From Natronohydrobacter sp. (GTDB taxonomy: Bacteria > Pseudomonadota > Alphaproteobacteria > Rhodobacterales > Rhodobacteraceae): DNA of 64,000 bases. Under the pieces are notes generated by a model. The model searched no databases, was not told where the DNA came from, and saw nothing but the letters and a program-made list of their open reading frames with translations. The stretch spans positions 27,930 to 91,929 of the forward strand of contig JAUVXF010000009.1 in assembly GCA_030603695.1 (NCBI GenBank). The letters are read 5' to 3'. The position numbers and the translations under genes were made by a program. Shown piece after piece: positions 51,520 to 62,116 of the stretch. Positions within the stretch are counted from its first letter, which is position 1; the number at the start of each line of letters is the position of its first letter.

Positions 51520-52251
51520 ATGCCGCAACTTTCTTCATCGATTCAGGGTTTCGCCGCTCGCCTTACCAATATGTTCGAGCAGCGGCGCACAGAGCCAGCC
51601 AGCAACCCTACCCCTGCTGTCACCACATCTATCCGTGAGATTGGGTTGATCGCAGGTTCCGCAGTCGCCACGCAAACAGGGTGGTGCGCGATTGAGCGCA
51701 TCGTGGCGGGTGATCACCTGCTGACCTTCGATAACGGAATGAAGGCAGTTGTTGAAAACCGGGCCATAATCATCCGCCGCGCAGAATTGCCCGAAGCGAA
51801 GGCATATCTTATGCATGTGCCCGCCGGGGCGCTGGGAAACAGGGCAGAGATGCTGGTCTTGCCCATGCAAGAACTGGTGTTGGAATCCGACAGGGCAGAG
51901 GCCCATTATGGTGATCCTTTCGTTCTGATCCCCGCTGTGTTGCTGGAGGGCTACAAGGGCATTCGCAAAGTGCCGATGACTGCTGATTTGCGGGTGCATA
52001 TGCTGACCTTTGCAGCCGAACAGATCATTCAGATCAATGGCGCTTTGCTTGCGCTTGCCTCCAGCAAGGCGTGCTTGTCACCCTTTGCTGAAACCATTTC
52101 CGCAGATTCCCAACGCTATCCGCGCCTGACCCATGCGCAATTGCGCCAAGCCATTGATCGGCGCGCCATCTGCCGCGATGCCGGGCGCGCCGCCTTCGGG
52201 GCGCAAACTGTGGATGAGGCCTATGCCGCCTTGAATGCACGCATGACCTAA
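51520..52251 (+). CDS. Hint_2-domain protein without catalytic cysteine (copy 2)
   Basis: 243 aa, paralogue of the preceding gene after a 141-base gap. LIAGSAVATQTGWCAIERIV, AGDHLLTFDNGMKAVVENRA again has Ala before Gly where the nucleophile belongs. The two share the long block VPAGALGNRAEMLVLPMQEL, SDRAEAHYGDPFVLIPAVLL and the C-terminal FGAQTVDEAYAALN. ATG 51520 is chosen for its AAAGAGAG site. An Arg/Ser-rich, poorly conserved N-terminus (1-40) precedes the domain. Confidence 0.85.
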   Translation: MPQLSSSIQGFAARLTNMFEQRRTEPASNPTPAVTTSIREIGLIAGSAVATQTGWCAIERIVAGDHLLTFDNGMKAVVENRAIIIRRAELPEAKAYLMHVPAGALGNRAEMLVLPMQELVLESDRAEAHYGDPFVLIPAVLLEGYKGIRKVPMTADLRVHMLTFAAEQIIQINGALLALASSKACLSPFAETISADSQRYPRLTHAQLRQAIDRRAICRDAGRAAFGAQTVDEAYAALNARMT

Positions 52252-52271
52252 CCCAATTGGGGGTGGCCCGC

Positions 52272-52664
52272 TCAGGCTTTGGGTGCGCCAGCCGTGGCCA
52301 GCACGGTTTCGCCCCATGCCAATTCTTGCTTCAAATCTTCTATCGCTTCTTCCAGCGCGTCGCGCTTTTGCTCCATCTCTGTCAGATGCGCGCGCGCAAT
52401 TTCACAGGTTCTGCGCAATTGGCGCAACTCGCTGTCATCGCGGTCATACATGTTCAGCAATTCGCCAATTTCTTCCAGACTGAAGCCAAAGCGCTTGCCC
52501 CGCAGGATCAGTTTCAGCCGTGCTTCATCACGCCGTGAAAACAGCCTGTGTTGCCCATCACGTTGAGGAGAGAGTAGCCCACCCGCCTCGTAAAAGCGCA
52601 AAGTGCGGGGGGTGACGCCGTATTCGGCGCACATCTCTCTAATCGTTTTGACATCGTGCAGCAT
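52272..52664 (-). CDS. MerR-family regulator, LiuR-like (copy 1)
   Basis: 130 aa. MerR helix-turn-helix (about 7-75; IREMCAEYGVTPRTLRFYEA, GGLLSPQR, RFGFSLEEIGELLNMY) and a C-terminal coiled-coil dimerisation helix (about 80-122). Without metal-binding cysteines it fits the LiuR/AcuR-type subgroup that controls branched-chain or acyl-CoA catabolism. A LiuR-like palindrome lies 61 bases upstream, suggesting autoregulation. Confidence 0.88.
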   Translation of the reverse strand: MLHDVKTIREMCAEYGVTPRTLRFYEAGGLLSPQRDGQHRLFSRRDEARLKLILRGKRFGFSLEEIGELLNMYDRDDSELRQLRRTCEIARAHLTEMEQKRDALEEAIEDLKQELAWGETVLATAGAPKA

Positions 52665-52724
52665 TCAATATCCTTCACCGCGCGCCCGTTCTGACGCCCG
52701 CCGCAGCGATACGATGCTACCTTG

Positions 52725-52742
52725 CTTGACGTAAACGTAAAG
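52725..52742. promoter_or_regulatory. LiuR-like operator
   Basis: CTTGACGTAAACGTAAAG is an imperfect palindrome (one mismatch between arms) resembling the reported LiuR motif TTGACGTAAACG of proteobacteria. It lies between the two merR genes, in front of copy 1. Confidence 0.6.
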
Positions 52743-52777
52743 TTAAGCCCTGTGCCGCACAACTGCGTGACATAGTG

Positions 52778-53155
52778 TTATGGCTGCTTTTGCAATGCGG
52801 CTTCGGCATCCTTGCGCAGTTTTTCCAGATCGGTGATGGCGCTTTGCAGTTCGGCGGCCTGTGCGCGCAGAGCCAGTAACTGGCGGTCTGCCATGTCCAG
52901 CCATGCCCGCAATTGTGGCTTTGTGCCTTCTTTTTGGTAGATTTCCAGCCATTGCCGTATTTCTTCCAGCGAAAACCCGAACCGCCGCCCGCGCATGATC
53001 AACGTCATCCGCGCCACCTCGCGGGCGGTGTAAAGGCGGTTGCGCCCGTCTTTTTCCGGGCTAAGAAGTTCAATATATTCATAATATCGCAAAGTGCGCG
53101 GTGTCACATCGAAGCGCGCGCACATTTCCTTGAAGCTTAATCTTGTCTCGGACAT
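52778..53155 (-). CDS. MerR-family regulator, LiuR-like (copy 2)
   Basis: 125 aa. MerR helix-turn-helix (about 8-78; FKEMCARFDVTPRTLRYYEY, IELLSPEKDGRNRLYTAREV, RFGFSLEEIRQWLEIYQKEG) and a coiled-coil tail (AELQSAITDLEKLRKDAEAA). ATG 53155 gives the canonical MerR start. Closely related in layout to copy 1; the two may have arisen by duplication. Divergent from the thioesterase genes. Confidence 0.88.
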   Translation of the reverse strand: MSETRLSFKEMCARFDVTPRTLRYYEYIELLSPEKDGRNRLYTAREVARMTLIMRGRRFGFSLEEIRQWLEIYQKEGTKPQLRAWLDMADRQLLALRAQAAELQSAITDLEKLRKDAEAALQKQP

Positions 53156-53176
53156 GCTGCGCCTTTGTATGTCGAA

Positions 53177-53209
53177 CCCTGCGATGCCCATGCTAAGCAT
53201 AGGGCAGGG
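53177..53209. promoter_or_regulatory. Dyad between merR copy 2 and thioesterase genes
   Basis: CCCTGC (53177-53182) and GCAGGG (53204-53209) bracket an 11-base palindrome ATGCTAAGCAT (53190-53200). It lies in the divergent promoter region and could be an operator. Confidence 0.35.
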
Positions 53210-53291
53210 CGGATGCAATTCGCTTGCGCTCTTGCCATTGGTCGCATTTCTGGCACAGAGTGCGCGTAAATGCAGACAGTCAGGCCAGCAT

Positions 53292-53711
53292 ATGACCGAA
53301 ATCAGCGCGCAAGATTTTATAAACGCATTGCCCTTTGCACGCGCTCTGGGCATGACGCTGGAGGCGCTGGGCGATGGGCGTGCGCAAATCTCCATGCCCT
53401 GGGACGCGCGGTTTGTTGGCGATCCGGCCACAGGGGTTATTCATGGCGGGGCGGTTTCGGCGCTGATGGATACTTGCGGGGGGGCGGCGGTGCTGTCATA
53501 TCCCGACGCCACCACCACGGCCACGATTGATCTTCGTATAGATTACATGCGCGCGGCCACCCCCGGCCAGCGCATCACCGCGCGCGCCGAATGCTACCAT
53601 GTGACCCGCCGTGTGGCCTTTGTGCGCGCAACCGCCCATGATGATGACAGCGCCAACCCTGTGGCGACTGCCACAGGCGCTTTCACCTTTGATCGCAAGG
53701 CGCACCCATGA
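53292..53711 (+). CDS. PaaI-family hotdog thioesterase (copy 1)
   Basis: 139 aa. Hotdog fold with TGVIHGGAVSALMDTCGGAA (conserved HGG and catalytic acid), LRIDYMRAATPGQRI and VAFVRATAHDD. Probably cleaves an acyl- or aryl-CoA. Overlaps the next thioesterase gene by 4 bases. Near the MerR pair and acyl-CoA ligase, so a fatty-acid or branched-chain link is possible. Confidence 0.88.
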   Translation: MTEISAQDFINALPFARALGMTLEALGDGRAQISMPWDARFVGDPATGVIHGGAVSALMDTCGGAAVLSYPDATTTATIDLRIDYMRAATPGQRITARAECYHVTRRVAFVRATAHDDDSANPVATATGAFTFDRKAHP

Positions 53712-54211
53712 TCCGGCCCGAACCTGTGCAGCATGTCAAACATCGCCGCGATCTGGCCCTGAAAACGCTGGTCGATGCCGTGCCATATGCGGGCTTTCTG
53801 GGCATTGAATTTGAACGCCACGGCGATGAGTTGACTGCCGTTTTGCGCTATGATGACAAGCTGATCGGCAATCCCGCCCTGCCCGCCATTCATGGCGGTG
53901 TGATTGCGTCCTTTCTGGAAGTCGCCGCGATCATTGAACTTAGCTGGGCGATGCTGTGGGATGCGCTGGAAAGCGGCGAATTGCGGCCTGAAGATATGGC
54001 CGAAAACCTGCCGCGCCTGCCCAAAACCATTGATTTCTCTGTGGATTATCTGCGCACCGGGCTGCCGCGGGATGCCTATGCGCGCGCGCGGGTCAATCGG
54101 TCGGGGCGGCGCTATGCCTCTGTTCATGTCGAGGCATGGCAGGATAACCGCACGCGCCTGTTTGCCCAGGCCACAGGGCATTTCGTCATGCCTCAAAGCG
54201 CAGATGAGTGA
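53708..54211 (+). CDS. PaaI-family hotdog thioesterase (copy 2)
   Basis: 167 aa. AIHGGVIASFLEVAAIIELS, DFSVDYLRTGLPRDAYARAR and SVHVEAWQDN match the hotdog pattern. It is longer than copy 1, with an inserted helix (about 75-105). Overlaps the MATE gene by 8 bases, so the three genes form a likely operon. Confidence 0.85.
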   Translation: MIRPEPVQHVKHRRDLALKTLVDAVPYAGFLGIEFERHGDELTAVLRYDDKLIGNPALPAIHGGVIASFLEVAAIIELSWAMLWDALESGELRPEDMAENLPRLPKTIDFSVDYLRTGLPRDAYARARVNRSGRRYASVHVEAWQDNRTRLFAQATGHFVMPQSADE

Positions 54212-55526
54212 CACCGCTGGCCTGAGCAACAGGCGAATTCTGCGCATCGCTGTTCCGATTATGCTGGCCAATATATCTGTTCCCTTGCTGGGTGCGGTGG
54301 ATACAGGTGTGGTGGGGCAGATTGGGGCGGCGGCCCCCATTGGCGCGGTGGGTTTGGGCGCGATTATCCTGACATCAATCTACTGGATTTTCGGGTTCTT
54401 GCGTATGGGCACAACCGGGCTTGTGGCGCAGGCCACGGGTGCGGGTGATCTGGCTGAAAGCGGCGCAATCCTGACGCGCGGGGTGATGATCGGGCTGGCC
54501 GCAGGGGCGGTGATGGTGGCGGGGCAGGCGCTGATCATGGCGCTGGCCTTTCGCATTGCGCCTGCCAGCGCAGAGGTGGAGGCACTGGCGCGCGCGTATC
54601 TGGCCATTCGCATCTGGGGCGCGCCTGCCACAATCGCGCTTTATGCGGTCACTGGCTGGTTGATTGCCACAGAGCGCACGCGCGGCGTGCTGGTGCTGCA
54701 ACTGTGGATGAACGGGCTGAATATCGCACTGGATTTATGGTTCGTGCTGGGCTTGGGCTGGGGCGTGCAGGGCGTGGCGGCAGCCACGCTGATTTCCGAA
54801 CTCACCGCGCTGGGCTTGGGGTTGTGGCTGTGCCGCGCGGCCTTTGCCGGGGCGCAGTGGCGCGATTGGGGCCGCGTGTTTGACCGCGCGCGCCTGCTGC
54901 GCATGTGGCAGGTAAATTCAGATATCATGCTGCGCACAGTCGCGCTGCAAGCGGCAATGACGGGATTTGTCTTTACCTCTGCCGGGTTTGGCGATGTGGA
55001 ACTGGCGGCAAACCAGATTCTCTGGCAATTCCTGATGATCACAGCCTATGCGCTGGATGGCTTTGCTTTTGCCGCCGAAGCGCTGGTTGGGCAGGCGGTG
55101 GGCGCGCGCGCCGTGGCGATGATGCGCGCCGCCAGCCTGCGCGCCAGCCTTTGGGCGCTGGGCGGCGGGGTGCTGATGGGCCTTGGCTTTTGGGTGGGCG
55201 GCCCCTGGGTGATTGACCTGATGGCGATCGACCCGGATGTGCGCGCGGCAGCGCGTGCCTATCTGCCGTTTGTGGTGGTGCTGTCGGTGCTGGGGGTGGG
55301 CGCCTATATGCTGGATGGCATCTTTATCGGGGCCACCGGCACGCGCGAGATGCGCAATACGGTGGTTTTGGCCGTGGCGATTTATGGGCTTATACTGTGG
55401 CTGGCCGTTCCCGTTTGGGGCAACCCGGCACTTTGGGGGGCATTGATGGTGCTCAATGTGCTGCGCGGGGTATTTCTGGCCGCACTCTACCCAAGCCTGG
55501 AGCGGCGCGTGGCGCGCGGGGATTAA
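54204..55526 (+). CDS. MATE-family efflux protein (DinF-like)
   Basis: 440 aa with about twelve membrane segments in two six-helix halves. [28 protein letters not shown] and the second-half [26 protein letters not shown] are MATE/DinF motifs. ATG 54204 overlaps the upstream stop; an earlier frame start inside the thioesterase gene is rejected. Substrate unknown. Convergent with pyrD, overlapping by 4 bases. Confidence 0.9.
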   Translation: MSDTAGLSNRRILRIAVPIMLANISVPLLGAVDTGVVGQIGAAAPIGAVGLGAIILTSIYWIFGFLRMGTTGLVAQATGAGDLAESGAILTRGVMIGLAAGAVMVAGQALIMALAFRIAPASAEVEALARAYLAIRIWGAPATIALYAVTGWLIATERTRGVLVLQLWMNGLNIALDLWFVLGLGWGVQGVAAATLISELTALGLGLWLCRAAFAGAQWRDWGRVFDRARLLRMWQVNSDIMLRTVALQAAMTGFVFTSAGFGDVELAANQILWQFLMITAYALDGFAFAAEALVGQAVGARAVAMMRAASLRASLWALGGGVLMGLGFWVGGPWVIDLMAIDPDVRAAARAYLPFVVVLSVLGVGAYMLDGIFIGATGTREMRNTVVLAVAIYGLILWLAVPVWGNPALWGALMVLNVLRGVFLAALYPSLERRVARGD

Positions 55527-56581
55527 AGCCAGCGGTCGCGGTCTGTGCCCACGGCCTCTGACACGCTGCCAAAGCCATCGCGCGCCAGCAGCGCCAACAG
55601 GCCCTGATTGATCCGCGAGACCAGCGACAACCCCTCATAAACCAGCGCCGAATAAAGCTGCACCGCACAGGCACCCGCGCGAATTTTCGCATAGGCATCT
55701 TCGGCGCTGCCAATGCCGCCCACACCCACTAGCGGGATTTCCCCCGCTGTCAGATGCGACAGTTTCGCCAGCACACGCGTAGACATTTCAAACAATGGCG
55801 CACCAGATAGCCCGCCTTTCTGGCCAGAATGTGCACTTTTCAAACCTTGGCGCGCAAGTGTGGTGTTGGTGGCAATGATCGCGTCAATCTTTGTGGCCTT
55901 CGCCACTTGGGCAATCTCGGCTATTTCGCCATCGCTCAGATCGGGGGCGATTTTCAGAAAAACCGGGATTGGGCGGGCCAGTCCCGCGCGCGCCTGCATC
56001 ACGCCTGCCAAAAGGGCCGCCAAAGCCTCTGCCCCTTGCAGATCGCGCAAGGATTCGGTGTTGGGGGAGGAGACATTGACAGTGGCAAAATCCAGACTTT
56101 CCCCGCAACGGCGCAGAACGGTTGCGAAATCTGCGGCCCGGTCTGCGCTATCCTTGTTCGCGCCCAGATTCAGCCCCAGCACCATGCCTTTGGGCCGGTT
56201 TTCCAGCCGTGCGGCAATCGCCTCTGTGCCTTCATTGTTAAATCCGAAACGGTTGATAACCGCGCGATCTTCCGTCAGGCGATACAGGCGCGGGCGGGAA
56301 TTGCCCTCTTGCGGGCGGGGTGTGGCTGCGCCCACCTCGACAAAGCCAAAGCCCACGCGTGCCAGCCCAGAAAGCGCGGTAGCGTTCTTGTCAAAGCCCG
56401 CCGCCAGCCCCACCGGATTGGGCAGATCAAGCCCCGCAAGCCGCACTTGCAACTTTCCAGAGCGCACAGGCGCAGGCAGGGGCGCAAGCCCAAGCTGTAA
56501 CGCTTTTAGCGCCAGCCCATGCGCCGTTTCAGGATCAAACTGGCGCAAAAGGGCCATGCCCGCGCTTTCCAGCATGCTCAT
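55523..56581 (-). CDS. pyrD: Dihydroorotate dehydrogenase (quinone), class 2
   Basis: 352-aa membrane-associated enzyme of pyrimidine synthesis. N-terminal helix ([19 protein letters not shown]), [30 protein letters not shown], and the class 2 catalytic Ser in [17 protein letters not shown]-terminal [23 protein letters not shown] 56581 overlaps the stop of the DUF952 gene (ATGA). Confidence 0.95.
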   Translation of the reverse strand: MSMLESAGMALLRQFDPETAHGLALKALQLGLAPLPAPVRSGKLQVRLAGLDLPNPVGLAAGFDKNATALSGLARVGFGFVEVGAATPRPQEGNSRPRLYRLTEDRAVINRFGFNNEGTEAIAARLENRPKGMVLGLNLGANKDSADRAADFATVLRRCGESLDFATVNVSSPNTESLRDLQGAEALAALLAGVMQARAGLARPIPVFLKIAPDLSDGEIAEIAQVAKATKIDAIIATNTTLARQGLKSAHSGQKGGLSGAPLFEMSTRVLAKLSHLTAGEIPLVGVGGIGSAEDAYAKIRAGACAVQLYSALVYEGLSLVSRINQGLLALLARDGFGSVSEAVGTDRDRWL

Positions 56582-56916
56582 ATCAGGGCCTGTGGGAAAA
56601 TATGGCCCGTGGCCCCCAGTGGCAGGGAGGTATCCCAAACCACATCAGACAGGCGCAAAGGGCGGTAGAGATGCGGAAACAACGCCCCCCCCCGCGAGGG
56701 TTCCCATTTCAGGGCCTCGCCCAACTGGCCAACATCACAGGCCAGAAGCACAAGATCGCCTTCGCCAGCAAAATGCTTGGCGGCGGTTTCCATCACCTGT
56801 TGTGCGGTGGAGAAATGGATATAGCCATCGGCAAGATCAACCGGCGCGCCAAGGCTTTCGCCAGCGGCGACAAGGGCGTTCCATTCGGGGCGGCGGAAAA
56901 TCTTGTAAATCAGCAT
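56578..56916 (-). CDS. DUF952 family protein
   Basis: 112 aa. The DUF952 signature is plain: [65 protein letters not shown]. Family function is unknown; some members are fused to acetyltransferases. Coupled to pyrD by 4-base overlap. Confidence 0.9.
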   Translation of the reverse strand: MLIYKIFRRPEWNALVAAGESLGAPVDLADGYIHFSTAQQVMETAAKHFAGEGDLVLLACDVGQLGEALKWEPSRGGALFPHLYRPLRLSDVVWDTSLPLGATGHIFPQALI

Positions 56917-56955
56917 GGCCTTCTCATGCCCAAAGCTTGCGCCAAGGTCAACGGG

Positions 56956-57411
56956 TCAGAGCGGGCCTGCAAGGCGTTCTTCACTTAGCAGCACATTGGC
57001 ATCTACCGCGCCCACGCCCGGCAATGTCATGATGCGCCGGCGCAAGACGCGCTCGAAATCCGACAGATCGCGCGCGACCACGCGCAAACGGTAGTCATAA
57101 AGCCCTAGCACATGCTGGACGGTCTGCACTTCGGGGATGGCGGCAACCGCACGCTCGAAATCGGGCAGGCTGACACGGCCCTTGGCGGCAAGGCTGATCC
57201 CCAGAAAGACCGTCACGCCAAAGCCAAGTGCCGCCAGATCCAGATCCAGCCGCTGCCCGGCAAGTGCGCCTGCTTCTTGCAAGCGCTTTATGCGCCGCCA
57301 TGTGGCAGGCTGGCTTAGCCCCAGTTTGCGCCCCAGCGCACCCGCTGATTGGGTGGCATCCTCTGCCAACGCGCGCAAAATGGCACGATCAATGTCATCC
57401 AGCGCGATCAT
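56956..57411 (-). CDS. Lrp/AsnC-family regulator (copy 1)
   Basis: 151 aa. N-terminal helix-turn-helix (DDIDRAILRALAEDATQSAG, ALGRKLGLSQPATWRRIKRL) and C-terminal RAM ligand domain (about 65-150). Coupled by 4-base overlap to copy 2. Confidence 0.92.
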   Translation of the reverse strand: MIALDDIDRAILRALAEDATQSAGALGRKLGLSQPATWRRIKRLQEAGALAGQRLDLDLAALGFGVTVFLGISLAAKGRVSLPDFERAVAAIPEVQTVQHVLGLYDYRLRVVARDLSDFERVLRRRIMTLPGVGAVDANVLLSEERLAGPL

Positions 57412-57866
57412 AGCGGCAGGCTCTCGACAGATTTGATATCGGACAGATGCATCAGCGCTTCCAGATCGGCGATATGGGGCAGGGGAAGAATACGGTCGCG
57501 GTAGATTTGTTGATAGTGTGCCATATCACGCGCAATCACATTCAGCCGCACATCCACACGCCCCAGAAATGTTTGGATTTCCAATACCTCAGGCACCAGC
57601 CGTGCAGCCGCGATGAAATCATCAAAGGCGCGTGGGTTGGTTTTGTCCAAGGTTATCCGCAACGAGACTTCGACCTCATACCCCAAGGCGCGCCAGTTGA
57701 TGATACTGCGTTGGCCACGCAAGATGCCGCTTGAGCGCAACCTTTCCAACCGGCGCCAGCAGGTCGCCTCTGTGAGGCCCGCGCGGGCTGCAAGTTCTGC
57801 CGTGCTGGCTTCGGGGGTGGCGATAAGCTGGCGCAAGAGGCGGCGGTCGCTGTCATCCAGTCGCAT
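57408..57866 (-). CDS. Lrp/AsnC-family regulator (copy 2)
   Basis: 152 aa. DDSDRRLLRQLIATPEASTA and AARAGLTEATCWRRLERLRS form the helix-turn-helix; the RAM domain follows. Divergent from ilvC, a classic Lrp-family target position. The intergenic DNA is AT-rich. Confidence 0.92.
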   Translation of the reverse strand: MRLDDSDRRLLRQLIATPEASTAELAARAGLTEATCWRRLERLRSSGILRGQRSIINWRALGYEVEVSLRITLDKTNPRAFDDFIAAARLVPEVLEIQTFLGRVDVRLNVIARDMAHYQQIYRDRILPLPHIADLEALMHLSDIKSVESLPL

Positions 57867-59017
<1,151 letters not shown>

Positions 59018-59036
59018 GGCTTTCGTCCTATGCTTT

Positions 59037-59068
59037 GGCCCCTCTGCCCAAGGGCAGGGGGGCTTTTT
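59037..59068 (+). terminator. Rho-independent terminator of ilvC
   Basis: GGCCCCTCTGCCC, loop AA, GGGCAGGGGGGC, then TTTTT. The stem has one bulge. It starts 20 bases after the ilvC stop. Confidence 0.8.
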
Positions 59069-59078
59069 CATGGCCGCG

Positions 59079-59600
59079 TCACTCTGCGAAGACTTGCAAC
59101 CTTGGCAGAGTTGTCAGCGGCAAGCCAAGCGTGGTAAAGGCCGCCAGTGACAATTGGCTGCCACTGCCAGCAGCTGCGCCAGAGGGCCGCAACTCCACCC
59201 GCAGCGCCGCGCCGCCATCTTGCACCACAATCCGCCCCGGCATGGTTTGGCCCACAAGCCCGGTGCGCAGCCATAGGCCCGGCTCTGCCGGGCTACCAAG
59301 GCTGGCCAATGTCTCGCCCAAGGCCGCGCCCGTTGCGGGGCCGGGGGCCAGCGCCGCCGCGCGCTCTTGGGCGCTGGTGCGATCCAGCGTTTCAGGCCGC
59401 AACCCGCCTGCACCAAGCCGGGAAATGCCACTCGCGGGCCGCGTTTGTGGGCGCGGCGTGTCTGGGCCTGCTGGCTGAGCCAAATCCGTATCGGGCCGCG
59501 CTGCGCCATCGCCACTGCGCGACAGGAAGTTGATATTCTGGCATGCCGAGAGCGCGAGCACTGCGGCAAAGGCTATTGGAATGGCGAGATATATTTTCAT
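59079..59600 (-). CDS. Hypothetical lipoprotein
   Basis: 173-aa precursor with lipobox LSAC (VLALSACQN). A Pro/Arg/Asp-rich linker (about 30-65) precedes a small beta-rich domain (about 100-173; GLWLRTGLVGQTMPGRIVVQ, DGGAALRVELRPSG). Similar Rhodobacterales proteins exist with no known role. Convergent with ilvC. Confidence 0.8.
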   Translation of the reverse strand: MKIYLAIPIAFAAVLALSACQNINFLSRSGDGAARPDTDLAQPAGPDTPRPQTRPASGISRLGAGGLRPETLDRTSAQERAAALAPGPATGAALGETLASLGSPAEPGLWLRTGLVGQTMPGRIVVQDGGAALRVELRPSGAAAGSGSQLSLAAFTTLGLPLTTLPRLQVFAE

Positions 59601-59684
59601 AATTGCATAGCCTACTGCGAAAGCATCAGTCCCACAATGCGCTTGCCCCTTGCCTGACAGCGCTGTGATGGCTAGTTTTCAGCC

Positions 59685-60689
59685 ATGACAGCACCCTTGA
59701 TCGATCCATTCGCCCGCCCCATCTCTTATCTGCGCGTCTCGGTAACAGACCGCTGTGATTTTCGCTGCGTTTATTGCATGGCGGAAAACATGACGTTTCT
59801 GCCCAAGAAAGAATTGCTGACACTGGAAGAACTGGACAGGCTAAGCACTGCCTTTATCCAGCTTGGGGTGCAGAAATTGCGGATCACCGGGGGCGAGCCT
59901 TTGGTGCGCAAGGGCATCATGACCTATTTCGAATCCATGGCACGGCATCTGCAAAGCGGGCAGTTGAAGGAATTGACGCTCACCACAAATGGCAGCCAGC
60001 TGCGCCGCTTTGCCCGCGATCTGGCCGAATGCGGGGTGCGGCGGATCAATGTGTCGCTGGATACGCTGGATGACAAGAAATTTGCCGATATCACGCGCTG
60101 GGGCAAACTTCCGCAGGTGCTGGACGGGATCGCCGCCGCGCAAGAGGCCGGGATGCGCGTGAAGATCAACGCTGTGGCGCTGAAAGGGTTCAACGAGGAT
60201 GAACTCTTTACCCTGCAAGAATGGTGCGCCGCGCAGGATATGGATCTGACCTTTATTGAGGTCATGCCCATGGGCGATTTGGGCAATGAAGACAGGCTAG
60301 ACCAATATTGGGCGCTAAGCGATCTGCGCGCGCGATTGGCAAAGCAATTCACGCTGGTGGATCTGGCAGAACGCACGGGCGGGCCTGCCCGCTATGTGCG
60401 GCTGGAAGAAACGGGCCAGAAAATCGGCTTCATCACGCCGCTAACGCATAATTTCTGCGAAAGCTGCAACCGTGTGCGTCTTACCTGCACGGGCGAATTG
60501 TATATGTGCCTTGGCCAGGAAGATATGGCCGATCTGCGCGCACCGCTGCGGGCCTCTGCTGAACCATCGCTGCTGGAAGAGGCTATTCGCGCTGCAATAG
60601 CGCGCAAACCCAAGGGCCATGATTTCGATTATTCGCGCCAGCGCGTGGATGGGCAGGTTTCGCGCCATATGAGCCATACAGGCGGGTAG
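59685..60689 (+). CDS. moaA: GTP 3',8-cyclase MoaA
   Basis: 334-aa radical-SAM enzyme of molybdenum cofactor synthesis. N-terminal cluster cysteines C24, C28, C31 (CDFRCVYC), [12 protein letters not shown]-terminal cluster motif [20 protein letters not shown], and the conserved terminal Gly-Gly. No molybdenum-cofactor riboswitch is seen upstream. Confidence 0.96.
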   Translation: MTAPLIDPFARPISYLRVSVTDRCDFRCVYCMAENMTFLPKKELLTLEELDRLSTAFIQLGVQKLRITGGEPLVRKGIMTYFESMARHLQSGQLKELTLTTNGSQLRRFARDLAECGVRRINVSLDTLDDKKFADITRWGKLPQVLDGIAAAQEAGMRVKINAVALKGFNEDELFTLQEWCAAQDMDLTFIEVMPMGDLGNEDRLDQYWALSDLRARLAKQFTLVDLAERTGGPARYVRLEETGQKIGFITPLTHNFCESCNRVRLTCTGELYMCLGQEDMADLRAPLRASAEPSLLEEAIRAAIARKPKGHDFDYSRQRVDGQVSRHMSHTGG

Positions 60690-60814
60690 CCCGCGCCTTG
60701 GGGCCATGCCAAGAATAGGCCGCGCAAATTTCCGTGTCAGCCGCGCGCAAGAGTGGACAGTGGCGCAGCTTTGTGGCTAATGATGCGAATGGTCTTTTAC
60801 AGGCTGCTACGCCC

Positions 60815-61138
60815 ATGCGCTTTGTCGCCGTTCTTCTGTCGCTGTTTTTGCTGTGCGGTGGTCTTGGCCTGCCTTGGGGGATATCCAAATCAGGCATCCT
60901 GACAGAGGCGCCTGCAAGCAATGCCGCCCTGCTGCCCTTGTCAGATGCGCCGCTACGCGAAGGCGCCGGCCCTGGCTATGACACAGAAACGGACTTGCAG
61001 CGCAGCGCCAGCGATGCGCCATTGGCAAACCGCGCCGCAGTCAATATCGCTATGCGACGACGCGCGCAGGTTTTTGCAAATCAGCTTGCGCCTGCACATC
61101 CGGCCAGAGCACCCCCACAGCACGTTTTCCCAACATGA
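60815..61138 (+). CDS. Possible small secreted protein
   Basis: 107 aa. The N-terminus is a signal-like stretch (RFVAVLLSLFLLCGGLGLPW); the rest is Ala/Pro/Asp-rich and ends basic (IAMRRRAQVF). No recognised family. AGG lies 11 bases before ATG 60815. Upstream in-frame codons at 60734 are less likely since they would bury the hydrophobic segment. Confidence 0.4.
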   Translation: MRFVAVLLSLFLLCGGLGLPWGISKSGILTEAPASNAALLPLSDAPLREGAGPGYDTETDLQRSASDAPLANRAAVNIAMRRRAQVFANQLAPAHPARAPPQHVFPT

Positions 61139-61194
61139 TGTAACCGGCCTGCCATGCAGGCTGTTCTTTGACGTTTGGAATAAGGAAATCGCAG

Positions 61195-61284
61195 ATGGAT
61201 ACACTGCGCCTTTGGCTTGTGCTTGGGTTTTTCGTCGGCACGGCAGTTTATACTTTGGCTGTAATGGTGCTTCAGCCTGTCTGA
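61195..61284 (+). CDS. Possible 29-aa single-pass membrane peptide
   Basis: Starts MDTLRLWLVLGFFVGT and continues hydrophobic to VMVLQPV. AAGGA lies 8 bases upstream. One membrane helix fills most of it. A small hairpin (GCCTGC-CAT-GCAGGC, 61147-61161) with a T-rich tail precedes it. Unknown; could be a real small protein conserved in relatives. The stretch 61285-61501 shows nothing. Confidence 0.4.
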   Translation: MDTLRLWLVLGFFVGTAVYTLAVMVLQPV

Positions 61285-61501
61285 AGGCGCCGGGGGCATG
61301 GACAGTGGCGGGCCGTTCTGCGCCCGCCACTGTTCTGCACAGATGCAAGGCAATCGCACCCCAGCTGCGCTGCATCAAGACCACAATTTTCCCCCACGGG
61401 CCTGCTCCACCAGCCTGCCATATCCACCATCCCCAGGCAGCAACCACGCAAAGATATTTCCGCTTGCACCCGTACGCAGATATGGATATCGCATGCGCCA
61501 C

Positions 61502-61591
61502 GGAGAGGTGCCGGAGTGGTCGAACGGGGCGGTCTCGAAAACCGTTGTCCCTTTACGGGGACCCAGGGTTCGAATCCCTGTCTCTCCGCCA
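61502..61591 (+). tRNA. tRNA-Ser (anticodon CGA)
   Basis: Ninety bases including encoded CCA. Acceptor GGAGAGG pairs with TCTCTCC; anticodon loop CTCGAAA places CGA at 34-36 (reads UCG); a long variable arm (TGTCCCTTTACGGGGACC) is typical of tRNA-Ser; T arm CAGGGTTCGAATCCCTG. Confidence 0.95.
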
Positions 61592-62116
61592 GATTATTTT
61601 TTATCCAAAAAATCGTTTAAAATCAACTATTTGTGGGACTTCCCCTTTTCATGGGACCCTCTATAGGACCCTCTAGCCCCGATATTTCTGCAAAATTTCT
61701 GAAAGCCCATATACGCGGGGGCGCTGGGCCTATTGCCCCCATGGCCCCCCTCAGGCGCATCTGAGAATCATTCACCACCTTCCCCCAGCCTCAGACCCCG
61801 GCGCAATCCACCACCACCGCCGCGCCCCAGCTTCCCCAGCCCAGCGCCCCGCCTGTCTCAATAGACCTTGCCTCAGTGTGACTTTAAAATATGGGCTGTG
61901 CCCGCATTATGAGCCTCTGCGACCAACCCGATGTATCTTGCACCCACACAGCGCGACCACTTTGCAGGGCTCTCGCTCTCATGCCATCCCGCAGCCCTCC
62001 TCCATTTACCGGTCAGCGACAGCGCTTCGCCTTTATCGCAGCTTGGATTGCGGAGGTGTAGGTCTAGATGCGCGGCAGCCTTACGGCCTCTTGCTTTACT
62101 TAAGCAATATGCCAGA
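61592..62116. other. Gap after tRNA-Ser
   Basis: No convincing gene. Just after the tRNA there is an AT-rich stretch and a direct repeat (GGGACCCTCTATAGGACCCT at 61655-61674 holds two copies of GGACCCTCTA). The stretch 61690-61870 is C-rich. No second copy of the tRNA 3' end is found in the window. Confidence 0.5.

Noticed and set aside
59601..59684. Molybdenum-cofactor riboswitch before moaA
   Set aside because: The 84-base gap is too short and shows none of the expected paired elements.
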